The notes: generated from the sequence alone by a model not told the origin. 64,000 nucleotides of DNA from Druceiella hillmani (GCA_039881145.1 JAYKKI010000060.1:6324501-6388500); one strand, 5' to 3'; positions 12,191 through 27,600 are shown, counted from the first letter of the stretch. Numbers and translations are program-made.

Positions 12191-15100
12191 TAAGAATATA
12201 TAAATATATTATTTATTTAGGAATATTTATAATATCATAGTTATAGTTTTCCTATAACCTTTGTGTAGGCTTCTGGAAGCCTTGTTCTTTTCATAATTGT
12301 TGGTTCAGTATTTTTGGAAACACACACACATACACACATGTACGTACGCATACATACATACAGACGCATACACACACAAACATTTTTGCATGATTGCTAA
12401 AATTATGAGAAAAATATTTTTGAGACCATTGTAACTAGGAACCTTTGGGACTGTATAAGGGGATTTTTAAATTTATGTCAAGTAATTAATTTGCCTCTCG
12501 CCTAAAATTTCCATATAAATGTTACTGTTTTTTAGCCACTGAGATATGTGTGGGTTAATACACTTTATAACTGTGTCAAATTTTAAGTTTTCACGTTAAG
12601 CAGTTTTTGAGAAAAATGGCTGTGACAGATGTCCGAGTCATCTTATAAGGGTTCCATATTTCCTTTTGCGGTACAGCCATGTTATATGCCACATTTGACA
12701 GCTATTTGTCTTTAATAAGAACACTTTTCATATTGATCTTTTTACAAAATTGAAGAATTAACTTTAGCTAAAGTACACTTACGTCTCATACGCATGGAAA
12801 ATGTATCATATACGTTCAGAGTTAATGGAATCGAGATTTGCATTTGAATCTGACGCTAAACTAACCTAATCTTTAATTCAAAAACACTTTCAAAAGTTGA
12901 GGTCTTCTCATTTTTTTAAAGGTTTTCGTTTTACCTTGGCACTAACTACGTTTAGTTCGCTTATTAAAATTCGTTTCAAGTGTGTATTATATCTTAACTT
13001 TAATTTCCTTACAGATACCTGCACCGTGATGACCCTATGATTCGGTATGTGGCTACAAGGTATGCGGCCAGTGTATTCCCACCAGACTCTGTGCCCTCGA
13101 GGTATCTACTGCTACTGGCCAGCGGAGATAGGTGAGATTATTAGTATCAAGATATATTGATTCAGTATATTTATTTAAATTTAATATTCTCGAGTTTAAT
13201 ATTTAACGTTAATTGTACTGGCTATTTTTGATTGTGTCATTTCGTATATTATGTTGTTTATTTATTCAATTATTTGTAGTTATTACAAATAATATATGGT
13301 TTCATTAATTTGAAGAAAGATACGGTTGAAATTTTTGCTAATTATTTGAGACTTTCTTGTAATAGCAATACTTTGCACATTGTGAACTGTTGTAACCTTG
13401 TAAAACAAATGTGGTTCCAGCAGACCTCACAACATTTAATAAACACATCAAATATAGAATGTTATTCTATATTCAAGCTGAGGTAAATGTAACTTCTAAT
13501 AAAAACGATTAAAAAAGAGATAGTTACATTTATAAAATTGTCTATGTCTATATTACATGTGAGCAAGTACGACATAGGTGCGAATGGGATAGCAATACTG
13601 TAGGGTAAATCAGATTAGTCCGTTCCTCACAGATCATGTCAAAAATACATAATGACATGACAGACTTCAATTTATTCTTGTCACACTCGCACTATGTCAG
13701 CAAAAAGAAATTAAATATTGCTGCCTCACTATTGTCATCTCACTCTAGTCTTATAAGATAGTTCTAGATAATTTGAAATAAATAAAAAATAAATATAATA
13801 AAAATTTAAATTGGATTTGCGTATATTTATGAAGGAAGTATTATTCCCAGGTTTTCTCTTGAGTGACTCACACATGTTCCACTAGGTGATCAAAACGCTC
13901 AAAACGCTCACTGTATCATTCCACTTGGCAACCACAGTTGTTGCGGTAGTGATCAAAACATCATTGTTCATGACTGCGTCGAGCTCATGTACGTATCAAC
14001 GTGTCAATGTGGGTCGTTCACTCACGTATCAATGTGGGTCGTTTATTTGTCAATTTGATTTTGACACATTGATATATGAAGTTTAATTAAATAAATTTAT
14101 ATTATTTTTTAAAATTAAACATGGTGACGAAGAGAATAACTTTATGCAGCACCGAGAAATACATAATAAAAGTTAAATCATAGGGCATGGAAAAGATAAA
14201 AATACATAATAAAAGTTAATCCGAGAAATACATAACAAAAAGGCGCAAAAAAACATGCAAACAATCACCAAATTTTTATAGAAATTAAATTACACTTTTG
14301 CAATTAATGTAAGTATAAATTATTACCTAACGATTAATACATAAGAAAACAATACAATGCTATAATCTCTTTATTTTTGTCAAATACCCGCCATTTTCTC
14401 ATAGTTAAAATACGCATTGTTCATAACTCATTCTACTTGAACTGACAGTTCCATCGTTGAAAAGTTAGTGGAATGGTTCTGATCGCGGTCGTGGGCGCGA
14501 GCGTTGCGAGCAGCTAGTGGAACGTACTCTACGAGTTGCAATATATACTAATGACAGCTAAGTAAAGGACATGGCCAATTCTCATGTGGGCCTCTGCTTT
14601 TTTGGATAATTTCAATGTACATCAAACATTTTTAAAATTAATAAAAATAAGAAAAATGTTCAAGGAGGTCGGAGTTTTGTCAAAATTAAAAAAATATTTA
14701 TATACTTATTTATATTCCTATATATTATAAATATAATTTTCTCTCAAAAATGTTATACAAATTATACAGTTTGTCAAATTATTAATAAATCTTTAAACGT
14801 AAACAGTCCTGTAATACCAAGAACTAATAAAAATAATAGAAAACAATGAAAAACACAATATTTACACCAATAAATGCAAGCGTAATCAAGTAACCGAAAT
14901 GGTGCAGTCATCTGTCTGCATTTTTGCTACATGTATTTAGAGTTACAAACACGCATTGGGTAAAATCGGATATTTTAGAATTTGCGGAAGTAATAAACTA
15001 ATAATGTATCTGTATGTATACATTATATTTTCCGTACCTGAATTGAAGAATCGTCCCAGTCTTCTTCATAAGGAGTTGATAACAAGACTCAACATGCATT

Positions 15101-18100
15101 CGCAGTTGTCGCTTGGCTATATTAGTTGATGCATTTCATAATGAGATATCACAAAATATTTGAAATATTAGGCAATATAAATAAAGATGTATAAAAAATG
15201 GATGATTCGTCGGTATAGAATACCAAGCATGAATAAAAATCACACAGTACCCGATGAATAAAAGCTTCGTGAGGAGAAAGCAAAGATACAAGTAAACGGA
15301 CGCTTGCTGTTATTTGTCAGAGTTACCAACAGTAAAATACTTCTATCCAATGCATTATGATTGTGAAATAATACTGTTTTCATATTTTGTCCATGGTTCA
15401 GATAATATTTATATTTATTGTTTTTTAATTTTTTAAAGTTTCAGTATAAAAATATATAACATTATATTATTTGGTTTACTTTCTATAAATAGAATTGAAT
15501 GTTAAATAGTGGAGAAAAATAAACAAACAATTATTTTTTTATTTCACATAAATAATTACTCCCGAGCTCTAGGGATGTAAAAAATTCACAATAATTCATT
15601 AATTTATTTTTGATTTTTCTAACTTTAAAAAGTTTCAGTATAAAAATATATAACATATTATTTGGCTTACTTTCTATAGATGGAATAGAATGTTAAAATA
15701 GTGGAGAAAAATAAACATCAAAACAATTTTTTTTATTTCACATAAATAATTACTCCCGAGCTTTAGCGATGTAAAAAATTCACAATAATTCATTAATTAA
15801 TTTTTTATTTTTCTAACTTTAAAAAGTTTCAGTATAAAAATATATAACATATTATTTGGCTTACTTTCTATAGATGGAATAGAATGTTAAAATAGTGGAG
15901 AAAAATAAACATCAAAACAATTTTTTTTTATTTCACATAAATAATTACTCCCGAGTTTTAGGGATGTAAAAAATTCACAATAATTCATTCATTTATTTTT
16001 GATTTTTCTAACTTTAAAAAGTTTCAGTATAAAAATATATAACATATTATTTGGCTTACTTTCTATAGATGGAATAGAATGTTAAAATAGTGGAGAAAAA
16101 TAAACATCAAAACAATTTTTTTTTATTTCACATAAATAATTACTCCCGAGCTTTAGCGATGTAAAAAATTCACAATAATTCATTCATTTATTTTTGATTT
16201 TTCTAACTTTAAAAAGTTTCAGTATAAAAATATATAACATATTATTTGGCTTACTTTCTATAGATGGAATAGAATGTTAAAATAGTGGAGAAAAATAAAC
16301 ATCAAAACAATTTTTTTTTATTTCACATAAATAATTACTCCCGAGCTTTAGCGATGTAAAAAATTCACAATAATTCATTCATTTATTTTTGATTTTTCTA
16401 ACTTTAAAAAGTTTCAGTATAAAAATATATAACATATTATTTGGCTTACTTTCTATAGATGGAATAGAATGTTAAAATAGTGGAGAAAAATAAACATCAA
16501 AACAATTTTTTTTTATTTCACATAAATAATTACTCCCGAGCTTTAGCGATGTAAAAAATTCACAATAATTCATTCATTTATTTTTGATTTTTCTAACTTT
16601 AAAAAGTTTCAATATAAAAATATATAACATTAAATTATTCGGTTTACTTTCTATAGATGGAATGGAATGTTAAAATAGTGGAGAAAAATAAACATCAAAA
16701 CAATCCTTTTTTTATTTCACATAAATAATTGCTCCCGAGCTCTAGGGATGTGAAAAATTCACAATAATTCATTAATTTATTTTTAGTTTTTTCTAACTAA
16801 AAAGTTTCAGTATAAAAATATATAACATTAAATTATTCGGCTTACTTTCTATAGATGGAATGTTAATATAGTGGAGAAAAATAAACATCAAAACAATTCT
16901 TTTTTTATTTCACATAAATAATTGCTCCCGAGCTCTAGTGATGTAAAAAATTCACAATAATTCATTAATTTATTTTTAGTTTTTTCTAACTTTAAAAAGT
17001 TTCAATATAAAAATATATAACATTAAATTATTCGGCTTACTTTCTATAGATGGAATGGAATGTTAAAATAGTGGAGAAAAATATACATCAACACATTTAT
17101 TTTTTTATTTCACATAAATAATTACTCCCGAGCTCTAGGGATGTGAAAAATTCACAATAATTCATTAATTTTTTTTTAGTTTTTTCTAACTTTAAAAAGT
17201 TTCAGTATAAATATATATAACATTAAATTATTCGGCTTACTTTCTATAGATGGAATGGAATGTTAAAATAGTGGAGAAAAATAAACGTCAAAACAATTTT
17301 TTTTTCTTTCACATATATAATTGCTCCCGAGCTCTAGGGATGTAAAAAATTCACAATAATTCATTAATTTATTATTAATTTTTCCTAACTTTAAAAAGTT
17401 TCAGTATAAAAATATATAACATTATATTATTTGGCTTACTTTCTATAGATGGAATGGAATGTTAAAATAGTGGAGAAAAATATACATCAAAACATTTATT
17501 TTTTTATTTCACATAAATAATTACTCCCGAGCTCTAGGGATGTAAAAAATTCACAATAATTCATTAATTTATTATTAGTTTTTCCTAACTTTAAAAAGTT
17601 TCAGTATAAAAATATATAACATTATATTATTTGGCTTACTTTCTATAGATGGAATGGAATGTTAAAATGGTGGAGAAAAATAAACGTCAAAACAATTTTT
17701 TTTATTTCACATAAATAATTGCACCCGAGCTCTAGGGATGTAAAAAATTCACAATAATTTATTAATTTATTTTTAGTTTTTTCATGTCTGTTTTTCATTC
17801 GTGCCCATTACTAGGTATAATTAGGAAGAACTGGCCATATCCTTTGTGATGCTTTTTTGAAATGTGTTTTTTTAAATGTGTGTGCTTTTTAAAATGTGTT
17901 TTTGTGATAGGTTATCTTATTTTTTGAATACCACTTTTAGAGCATTTTTATTTGTGGGATTTCTTGTTCTGTGTCTCCTGTCTATTGTCATTAAATTGTT
18001 ACTATTGTCATGTTGTTAAGAGATTATTTTGTTAATAAATGAAAACGCTATAAATAATTTGATATTATTTTTCAAATAACTGTGAAGTCGTTTTGTGCAT

Positions 18101-18491
18101 GACCCAACATAAAGTTGATCAGCTCTTTTATTCTGCTTCTTAGCTATACCATTTTAGCTTTCTTCTTCTTTCAGCAAAGACGAAGTATCGATGGAAGCTC
18201 TAAAAGCTCTCTACGGTGTAACGCGCCCGAGCGAGATCGAGGATGTGGTGAACAACGCGTCGAACCGTGACCAGGGATCTGAATTAGCGAATGTTGCGAT
18301 TCCTCCCTTCACCGAGTTAGTCGAGCATTTGTGGGAACAGATGGAGCGACGGAAGAGGGGTTCGAATGCTAAGCACCGGTTTGTGATACTGAATCAAGTT
18401 TTGCCGTTTCATCCTGTAACGTATAATGAAGTAAGTATATTAAAATATTTTTAATTTTTTAGAAACGTAAAAAAGATTGCGTGGGCAGTAA

Positions 18492-18538
<47 letters not shown>

Positions 18539-21500
18539 TATATATAATATTAATATATATTATTATATTAATATATATATATATAATGTATATATATATA
18601 TATATATATAAATGTATATATATATATATATATATATATTTCAAAATATTTGGGATGATTAATTGTGGAATGAATGGCACGTGAAAAATTAAGTTAGAAC
18701 GTTTATTATGGCTATTGACTTTAATGCCACCAGTAAAACATAATTGTTAAACAGTAAACAAAACTTTTTATTTGCTTAGACTTTAATACAATGCCTTAGT
18801 ATATTTAAGTATAACAAAATACTAATTTATGTAAAAAAGTCTATAGCAACATGTTTGTACTGTTATATTATTATTACCATAAAGCGACATTCCCGTATTA
18901 ACTTTATGTAGACTGTGTGTGGATTCAATATCAAATCAAAAGTACTCATGAGGAGTATCTGATACTCCTCATGAGTACTTTTGATTTTAAAAATATTGTC
19001 TAGATAAAAGTATTAAAGAAAAGTATAGATACCCCAGCTCCCATATTTCTCCTAAAAGTTATACGAGAGGTGTTTCCAAAGTTTTAGGAATTTGGTTGTA
19101 AATTTTTTATATTGTTTATTTTCGTCAAAATTACAAGATAGTTTTTCAATATAATCTCCTTTTAATTGAATATACTTATCCCAACATGTAAACTAATTCT
19201 TTTAAACAATCTTTAAAAACATTTTTTGGAGTCTTCCATCCATCTATTTATAGAAAGTTTTACATCATTTAAACTCTTAAATCGAACATCCCGTAGTGGG
19301 TTTTCCATGTTTGGGAACAGATGATAACCACTAGGAGCCACATCCGGTGAGTACAGTGGATGTGAAAGCATTCCCAGCACTGATCGTTTAAAAATTTCTT
19401 CATTTTTCATGCAGTATGACATCTTGTATTGTCCTGTTGCAATAACAAATGCTGTCATTTTTAGAAAGTATTTGCTGTAATGGGCTAGTCAAAAAATTTG
19501 AGTAATATTCTGCGTTAATGTAGCATCTTCGGTAGATAATCCATAAAAATTATCCTCTCACAATCTCAGAATACAGGTCAGAATTACCTTTCCGATAGAC
19601 ACCGATAGATTTTGACCGATAGAGCTGCACATGCTTTAAGCGGAGGTCTTTCTTGCGGTTTGCGCCATTCTTTGGATTTATTTTTGGTCTCAGGATTGAA
19701 GTAAGGTATCTATGTTTTGTCAGTAGTTATTATCCATTGTCAAATTGGTCGTCATTTTGGTCTAAAAACTCTTGAAATTGCGGCCTGTCTTTACACCCAA
19801 ACGTTTGTGTAAAATATCATACACTTGTGTAACTATTCCTACACTAACACTAATTTCACAAATACTTATTCCCCTATCATATTTGAGTAGATTATGCACA
19901 GCAATGACGTATGACGTTTCTTTCATTTACAGAGGTACTCGGACATTCACTACGTAGATCGTCTACTAGTGATGTTCTGTCAGTTTTTAAATGATTGATT
20001 CATAAACAGACAGTTCTTTTAAATTCTGCAAAAATATTAAAAAATGATTTTTTTTAATGTTTTCATACATGTGAAGTGGGGTGGGTGAAACATTTTTTTT
20101 TCACATCCCTTCGACTGGGGACCATCCATTGGATCTTTTTATGAAATTTCATTCTTTTATGAAATTGAGTTTTTTTTATCAATTGACATTTTTTGACACC
20201 ATTTGAAAAATATTAGGTATCAAAGCGATGTCCAGTGTGTTCTCACCCTTTAATTTATATTCGGTTTGAAAAATCTGCAAAATTAATTTCAGTGTTGGAC
20301 ATGGCCACAATTATTTTAGTAAAAACTTAAATTACACTATACGTATTGAAATACACTATACGTACTGAAATTCAATAAAATGTTTGTTTTGAAGTGCGCT
20401 TACAGTGCCATTATTTGCAGCGGGAGAGTGTATGAGTTTCGGAATCGGACCCGACATTTTCAGTGTCATTCTCTTTGGAATTTTGTGCTCTATGCATTTG
20501 TATCCCATTTTCTTTATTCTGGTTGTGCTTTGCCATCATATACTGGGATAATTTAAGAAAATAGGGACGTTCTCCAACTTTTTTAATTGGATAAATTAAC
20601 GATTATTGATATATATGACACTTTTTGAAATTCATAATTAAATGAAACTACGTGATGTAGTATTACTACAACGAAACCTAGGTCGTGGTAAAGAACTTAA
20701 AGAAAGTAGAAGTAACACTACATTACGTAGTTTCATTTAATTGTGAATAATGAATTTCTACAAAATTAACGCCAAATATATTCAACTTTTTGAAATAGTA
20801 AAGATGAAAATTTTAGGTTAAATTTTTGCGTGCATAGTTCATGACCTCTGCACATATAAATGTTGGACCAGTACTGGTATAAACTGTCTCCTTACTCTTT
20901 AAAACAAGACCAAGATAGCGTCACTATGTCTATTTTTTTTATGGAAGTTTGAATTTATTTCAATACAAATTTTCGTTCATTTTGATGCGACATTTGGCTT
21001 TTCGTATCAAAATAGTTACTTAATTCATCAGTATTTGTTTCCAACTTTCAATTAAAATTTATTTTAATGGACTTTCATCAACAGTTCCCAGAAATATAGA
21101 CAGCTATGGTTTGTTCTGACATACACTTGGCTGGATGAGGCTATTACTCGCCTATTTCGAATTCGTGTGTGATTGTTAACCTATTTTTCTTCTGAGTTTT
21201 TGAAGAGTTTACTAGAGAAAGTTTTATTAAAATTGGTTTGAGCAAAATTTAGAATTTAAGACTAGAATAGATAAAGAATAGATGAATAGAATAGAATAAA
21301 TTTGATAAGTCAATTTAAGTGACAACAAATAAAAAAATTAAGTAATTTCTGTCAAACTATAGAAATAACATAAAAAGTAAAAGAAAACTTTGAATCTGTA
21401 CTGGTGTTTTGAAGTAAATAATGATTTATGTACAGGCTGTTTGTTGAAATGACTAAGATTTTAAAGTGTGTTAGTAGAGGATGTGTTAGTAGCATAATAT

Positions 21501-21547
21501 ACAGTATGTATATGAAGGAAACTTTGTCACTTCAAACACTTGTCTTT

Positions 21548-21616
<69 letters not shown>

Positions 21617-24600
21617 TAATCAAGTGTAATCCGACAATCTGTTATTTTTGTAAACTATTTGCCTTGCTTATAAAATAATTAAAGTTTAAATTTTGTATGA
21701 AATTATAATTATGTTTAAATGAACACCCTATAATCTTTACATTAAATGTCAGTTTGGCAACGTATATGCCTATTGCAAACTTTGCAAACTGTCAAGTGTC
21801 AAAATGTCACTTATCTGTTTCAAAAAACCTGGTTTTTTAAACACGTGTACATAGTAATTAAAATACAAATAATTTTATTTTAGAATGTATTTAGTAACTA
21901 AATTTTATGTTCCGTTTCGGGGTTGCCTAGCGCGGTACAGGGAAGGGTAAAGTGCGGTACGGGGAAAGTGCGGTAAGGGGAAGTACGGGGAAGGCACTTC
22001 TTTCCCGTACTTCTCCGTATCGCACTTTCGCAACCGACGACAATAATTTTGACTTAATTATCTATGTCATCCGTCTGGTCTTCGAATTTTGCTTCCTTAT
22101 AAAATGATTTTGTCCATTTTGTTCCATGCTTATTGATATTGTTGGAGAAGTCTCACCTGATGTCATTGAAATAACATGTTATACTCATGTATTGAATTGA
22201 TCGTAACAAGACTTGGTTGTTGGATAACGTACAACGTAGGGCTATTATAATGACATTTAGCATGCTAATACCATGTTCCATCAGCACTAAAAAATGACAT
22301 ATTCGTATTTTCACTCACTTAATATCACAAATAACAAATCATTTAACAGAATAAAATCGCATTAAACCAATCAACTGTTATGTCAAACTAAACTTTGAAA
22401 AATATTGTAACCTGAAGATCTGTGTGAGGGTTGCCATATTAAATAATAAATAATCCATAAAGATTGAATTTGAAATAAGCAATTAAAATTAATATTATTT
22501 TATTAATAAGAAGCGAATAATAATTTATCTAAACGACAAATGAAAAAAAATCATATTAATAGTTATTCCGGCAAGTTTATTTTAAAAATCGATAATAATA
22601 TTTTTTATAACCTTTAATATTTGAGGGAATAATAAATGGATGTTAAAGATTTTTAAATGACAATCATTTTTATTTACGAAATGTAAACAAAGTTGGCCTT
22701 GAAATTAATTTTGATATCCTTTTCTTTTTTTTAACCTTTTTATGGTAAAACTATGCAAATGAAAGGGATAGTTAGACAAGTCAAATTTACTATTGATCAC
22801 TAAGAAGAGTAATCATGCAACATTGCTACATTTGTTACGTTTACCGAAATATGATATATAGGTTGATGCATTTTCATGTTAATGACTTATGACAATTTTT
22901 AAATATAAAAATAAGTGGTGTGATTTAAAAAAACATATGTGTATTGCAATCTTTCCATGATGCACTACTACGGATTAAAGTCCCAAAGTTTCCTTACTTT
23001 ACGTAGTATTACTATTCGATGTCTCAATTTCGAAATATTGATATTTATTTGTTTTTACACATTTTCCAAAGTATTTGATTACAGCATTTTGATTAAAATG
23101 ACCAGATATTGCACGAGATCTCGAAATGATTTTGATTCAAGATTATACATAACATCAGTAAAAAAAATTAGGTTCACTTTGATGAGAAGTTTTATCATAT
23201 CTATCATACATTCCTACCTTGAACCCTTAGACTACCATTTGTTTTGCCTTTCTGAAGGGCAGTTGACACTAAACGTGCCCTTTTGAACAGCAGTCGACGC
23301 CAAACAGGTCTTTCTGAACATTAGTTGTCTTGGGAAGAAATAAAAAAAATGTCTCGATAAATTGTTTGATTAAAAATGGTAGATTTTTACTATAGTCATA
23401 TCCATTTACCATATAGGCGACCATTAGACAATCATATTGAAAAAATATGACGGATGGACAGAATATTAATTGTGTAGTAGAGGTTATAATGATTCATTAC
23501 AATTTTATGATCGATCTTTCATCAATTCATCAGTATTTCTTCAATATGATCGAACGTCTAATGATCGCTTAAAGTCTATACACATAGTAAAACTGTAATG
23601 GAGTGAATTCTGTACATGGAAAATATTTTAAAAAGAGTGATTGATTTAGTGTAAAGAATGATAATAGAAGTCAGAAAAACAGTTTTTAAACTTTTTGTCT
23701 GTATGTTAATTTGTTTTCTAATCACGCAAAATCTACTGGACGGATTGATGAAATTTGGTATGGTAATAGTTTATAACCAGGTGCATATGAGAGAATAAAA
23801 ATTGTAATAACTTATTCCGAACATCACTCGAGTGAAACCGTGGTGCACAGCAGATAAGAAATAAAAAGGTTTAAAACAAAGCCCATTTTATTTATTCCCA
23901 CTAGCAATACTAGTTTTTTTAATATACTAACATTTGAAATTAATTATATTGGTTTTCGTTTAATCGCTAAAGTCATTAAATTAATTATAATTGGTGAATA
24001 AAAATATATAGAATTCAAGATTACTTAATTTGCTCAACTTTTTATTTCATATTAATATATACAAGAGTAAAATTTTTTTTTTAATTCAATGTATTTTTTA
24101 TAGCGGTTTTTGAATGTAATGAAATATGGTATTTATTTTTCTTATAACTTTGAGTCAAAATAACTTGATTTTCCGGTATAAAAAATGAAGGATAGGTGGT
24201 TAAAATTTCATAACTACGATTTGAGTACTAGAAGTTCTGGTATTTTTTGAGTCTACAATTAAATCTACAAACTGCCTGAGAATTCAAAATGTCTCATTGA
24301 TACAGAGATGCGCCTCTAAAATGAAAAAAAACACACTGTATGACCGCACGATAAAAGTGAAAATTAAAATAAAAAACGCAATAACATACATGAATTATAT
24401 TAAACTACTCTAAAACAAAATGTTATAAACAAAATATATAACACTAACTTTATACACTTGAAATATTACACTGATTAAATACAACAACACAAGTATATTA
24501 TATTAAACTACTCTCAAAAAAAATATTAGATCTAACTTTATATATTCGAAATATTACACTGCATTAGCAAAGATTAATATCCCACCTGAAGATGTTGTAA

Positions 24601-27600
24601 TACAACGAAAACTAGGTCGTGGTAAAGAAATTAAAGAAAGTAGAAATAATACTACATTACATAGTTTCATTTAATTGTGAATAATGAATTTCTACAAAAT
24701 TAACGCCAAATACATTCAATATCAAGTTATACTCAAATAAAATAAAACATAAAGATGCACTCCATGTTATACAGTGAACTCGCTCAGTCAATGCCGAAGT
24801 GAGCCGAATTTACCCGAACAGTGAACTCGCTGCACCGATCTCGAAGGGAGACGAGTTTACTCTATTCAGCATCATCGACCCGAGCGTAACGACTCAGTTT
24901 CGTTCATTGCTCAGAAAAAGTGCACAGGTCACCTAAAGAAGTTTTCACTTCAACAACACTCGTTTACAGGAGTTATTGGTGATTTTTCATTTGCAGATAT
25001 TAGAATGGTTATGAATTTAGGTCTTGGATTCAATAAAAGAGTGATAGTTAAATTAATTTTAAAGTATTATACCCATTGCATAAATTATTGTATAATGAAG
25101 TATGCATGTAACATAAACAGATGGTGCGATACATGCGTGCTTCACTAGTCCGTGTGGCCGGTCTAAAGGACTGTTCTGCTCATCCTTGCTCCCAGACCCC
25201 ACTGCTCGCAAAATATGTGAGGGAGAGGCTGGTGGATCGACCGGCCTTGAAGCATTATGTCTCCATGCTGACCAGTCTTATGGTGGCCGTGCCTGGTGAG
25301 TGATAGTATAGCTTTATGTAGCCAAATAGTGTTAGATAAAAACAAGTTTTTTGTGTGTAATTATATCTTTAAGAATACAATATATTTCAAAAATGCATAT
25401 GGGATAATGTAGAAATTAAAAAATTATTATCTGGAATTTTCGACTATTACGAAATTTTCATTCAATATTTTCCAAATGTATGTTAGCTAGAATTGTTAAA
25501 TATTAGGTTAATTTTCAGCATATAGTTTTGACCTTAAACATTTTTGTGCGAAATTCAAAAAGTGTAGGTTTGGCTAACTAATCTGACCATTTACAGAGAT
25601 CAAACAATAGTGTATGAAAAGTAATTGTTCGATCATTAACTTCTAAATTATGCACAACAGTACGTAGTTTAAAATTTCTTTTACTGCCGTTTATGATGTA
25701 GTTACTACTCTATTGTTACAAGAGTCTCACAGTGTCGGTTTCTTTGAAATTATGGCTACTTTTATGAGAATCGAGATTAATTTATTAAATTATTAATTTG
25801 AAATCCACAATGAGTTACAGACAGCAATGTCTCAGAAATCCAATCACCACAAATTACATCTGAATTTGAACTTGAACTGTCAAACGACAACACTATTACA
25901 ATGACACCATTCTGATATTTGAACTTAATTATCAAATGACAACACTATTACAATGACATCATTCTTACATTTGAACTTGAACTGTCAAACTACAACACAA
26001 TTACAATAACATCATTCTTACATTTGAACTTGAACTGTCAAACGACAACATTATTACAGTGACATCATTCTTACACACAGTTTAAAAACCTTTCATCGTT
26101 GAACTTGCTAGTATTAGTTATCATGTTCTTTTGATTCAATCTACAAAATTATTACAGATATTTGAGTTTTCTCAATCATTTGTATTCAAAATGTCATTAA
26201 GAGATACTTTCATCTAAAACATAAATTTACATGAGTCCATATAATTTTACATTTTAGTGTAAATTACCTTATCTTAAGTGCCCAATCAATTTCCATTAGA
26301 GTTTTGCTATTCTCTCCTTAATATCAAGATAAGAAACGATGGTCAAGTAATGTAACTTTCTGAAGACCAAGAGAAAATATGAGAAGCTTAGGACGATCTA
26401 TAAAACGATGGATCAAAGATGTTAAAATAATAGTAGGAAAAACTGGAAATTGTCTATGTCCAATTCTGGATCAACGGAGGATGATGAAGAAATATAAATA
26501 AAAACTGGTCCTAAAGTATAAAAAATTTTTACACTATTGTTTTTTAATCTTGTCGCTGCTATAATTGTCACATTTGTATCAATTGGAACCATTGAATAAA
26601 TATCGAATTTACTGTTTTATGTGGTTCCATAGCTAAATAGTAAAAACTTAGCTAAATAGTAAACCCTTATAATTTCGTACTGTCCATCAGTCTGGCTGTC
26701 TGTCTGTATGTCACAGCAATTTTACTCGGAGACTATTGATTCGGAGTAATACTATAGGTGGCACTCCATACATGTAACTGAGGGATGGAAAAAACCCAGT
26801 GCACATAGATGTGTGCAGTGTAGTTAGATAGGTCTTAAAAAATGATATAGGGGTTCCAAAATAACTTTTTTATTTCTGAAGTTGTCAGCAAATAAGACTA
26901 ATAATGACATTGTTTTTCCATCATTTGAAGGTAATGGTTGAAGCTTGAGGTGTTTTATTGAATTCTTTAATTACATTATTTTATATCATTATATTGAAAA
27001 AGAGTTTCGACGACAATAATATGAATGGTGAGGAAGTAAAATGTTCAAATGAATTAATGTGGAAGGTTAAGTTAGGTTTGTTAGAAGAAAGGTCTGACTT
27101 TGAATTTAAACAATATTGTCTAAATAACATAAAAAAATATTTTTGTCATATAGTGTATATGCAGCATGTTTCTAGTTTTATAACATTATGCTATGATCAA
27201 ATGATTTTTTTTTATAATTGGGTTTGTTTGAAAACTATCACCTGTTTATCTAAAAAATTTAAGATGACATCACTAGTAAGGAATGTTACATGATTTACTC
27301 TCAAATATAGCAACGACTTTTCTGTTTTTTTACATTGGCATTTTAATGAAAGTTAATGAAAGCAAAATCGCAGACACAATATTAAGAAAACTATTCAGAG
27401 GATAGTTTTCACAAAGTGAAATTTTCTCACAACAGCAATTAACCTAAATACAGTTTTCTTCTGTAAAAATCTTTCATTGTAGCTTAAAGCATCATTACCT
27501 TTCCTTTCTTCGTTAACTTGAATTAAACTAATCTGGCTTTGACATCTCAAGTATTAATGAAATCTACTCGCAATGATAACACATTATAGATAGATCTGTC

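Larger units (their letters stand above)
10815..13014 (+). other. ECM29: ECM29 intron
   Basis: Carries a hairpin near 11.26 kb, a dispersed repeat (11565-12090), an AT microsatellite, a CA/ACAT-rich run (12320-12385) and another 3' fragment of the dispersed repeat type at about 12400-12680. No gene seen. Confidence 0.75.
13132..18174 (+). other. ECM29: ECM29 intron
   Basis: Holds a long-TIR MITE (13876-14524) and a 195-bp satellite (15437-17795). The stretches 13132-13870, 14530-15430 and 17800-18174 show only AT-rich sequence. Confidence 0.8.
18431..25120 (+). other. ECM29: ECM29 intron
   Basis: Contains two AT microsatellites, a perfect palindrome (18933-18987), a mariner remnant, two hammerhead-like elements, a GC-rich hairpin (21917-22037), a foldback MITE and a Helitron-type fragment. 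Stretches 20800-21540, 22040-23380 and 23880-24560 show nothing recognisable. Confidence 0.75.

Noticed and set aside
26958..27293. 111-codon open frame in an ECM29 intron
   Set aside because: AT-driven composition, no domain, and no fitting splice phase to neighbouring exons.
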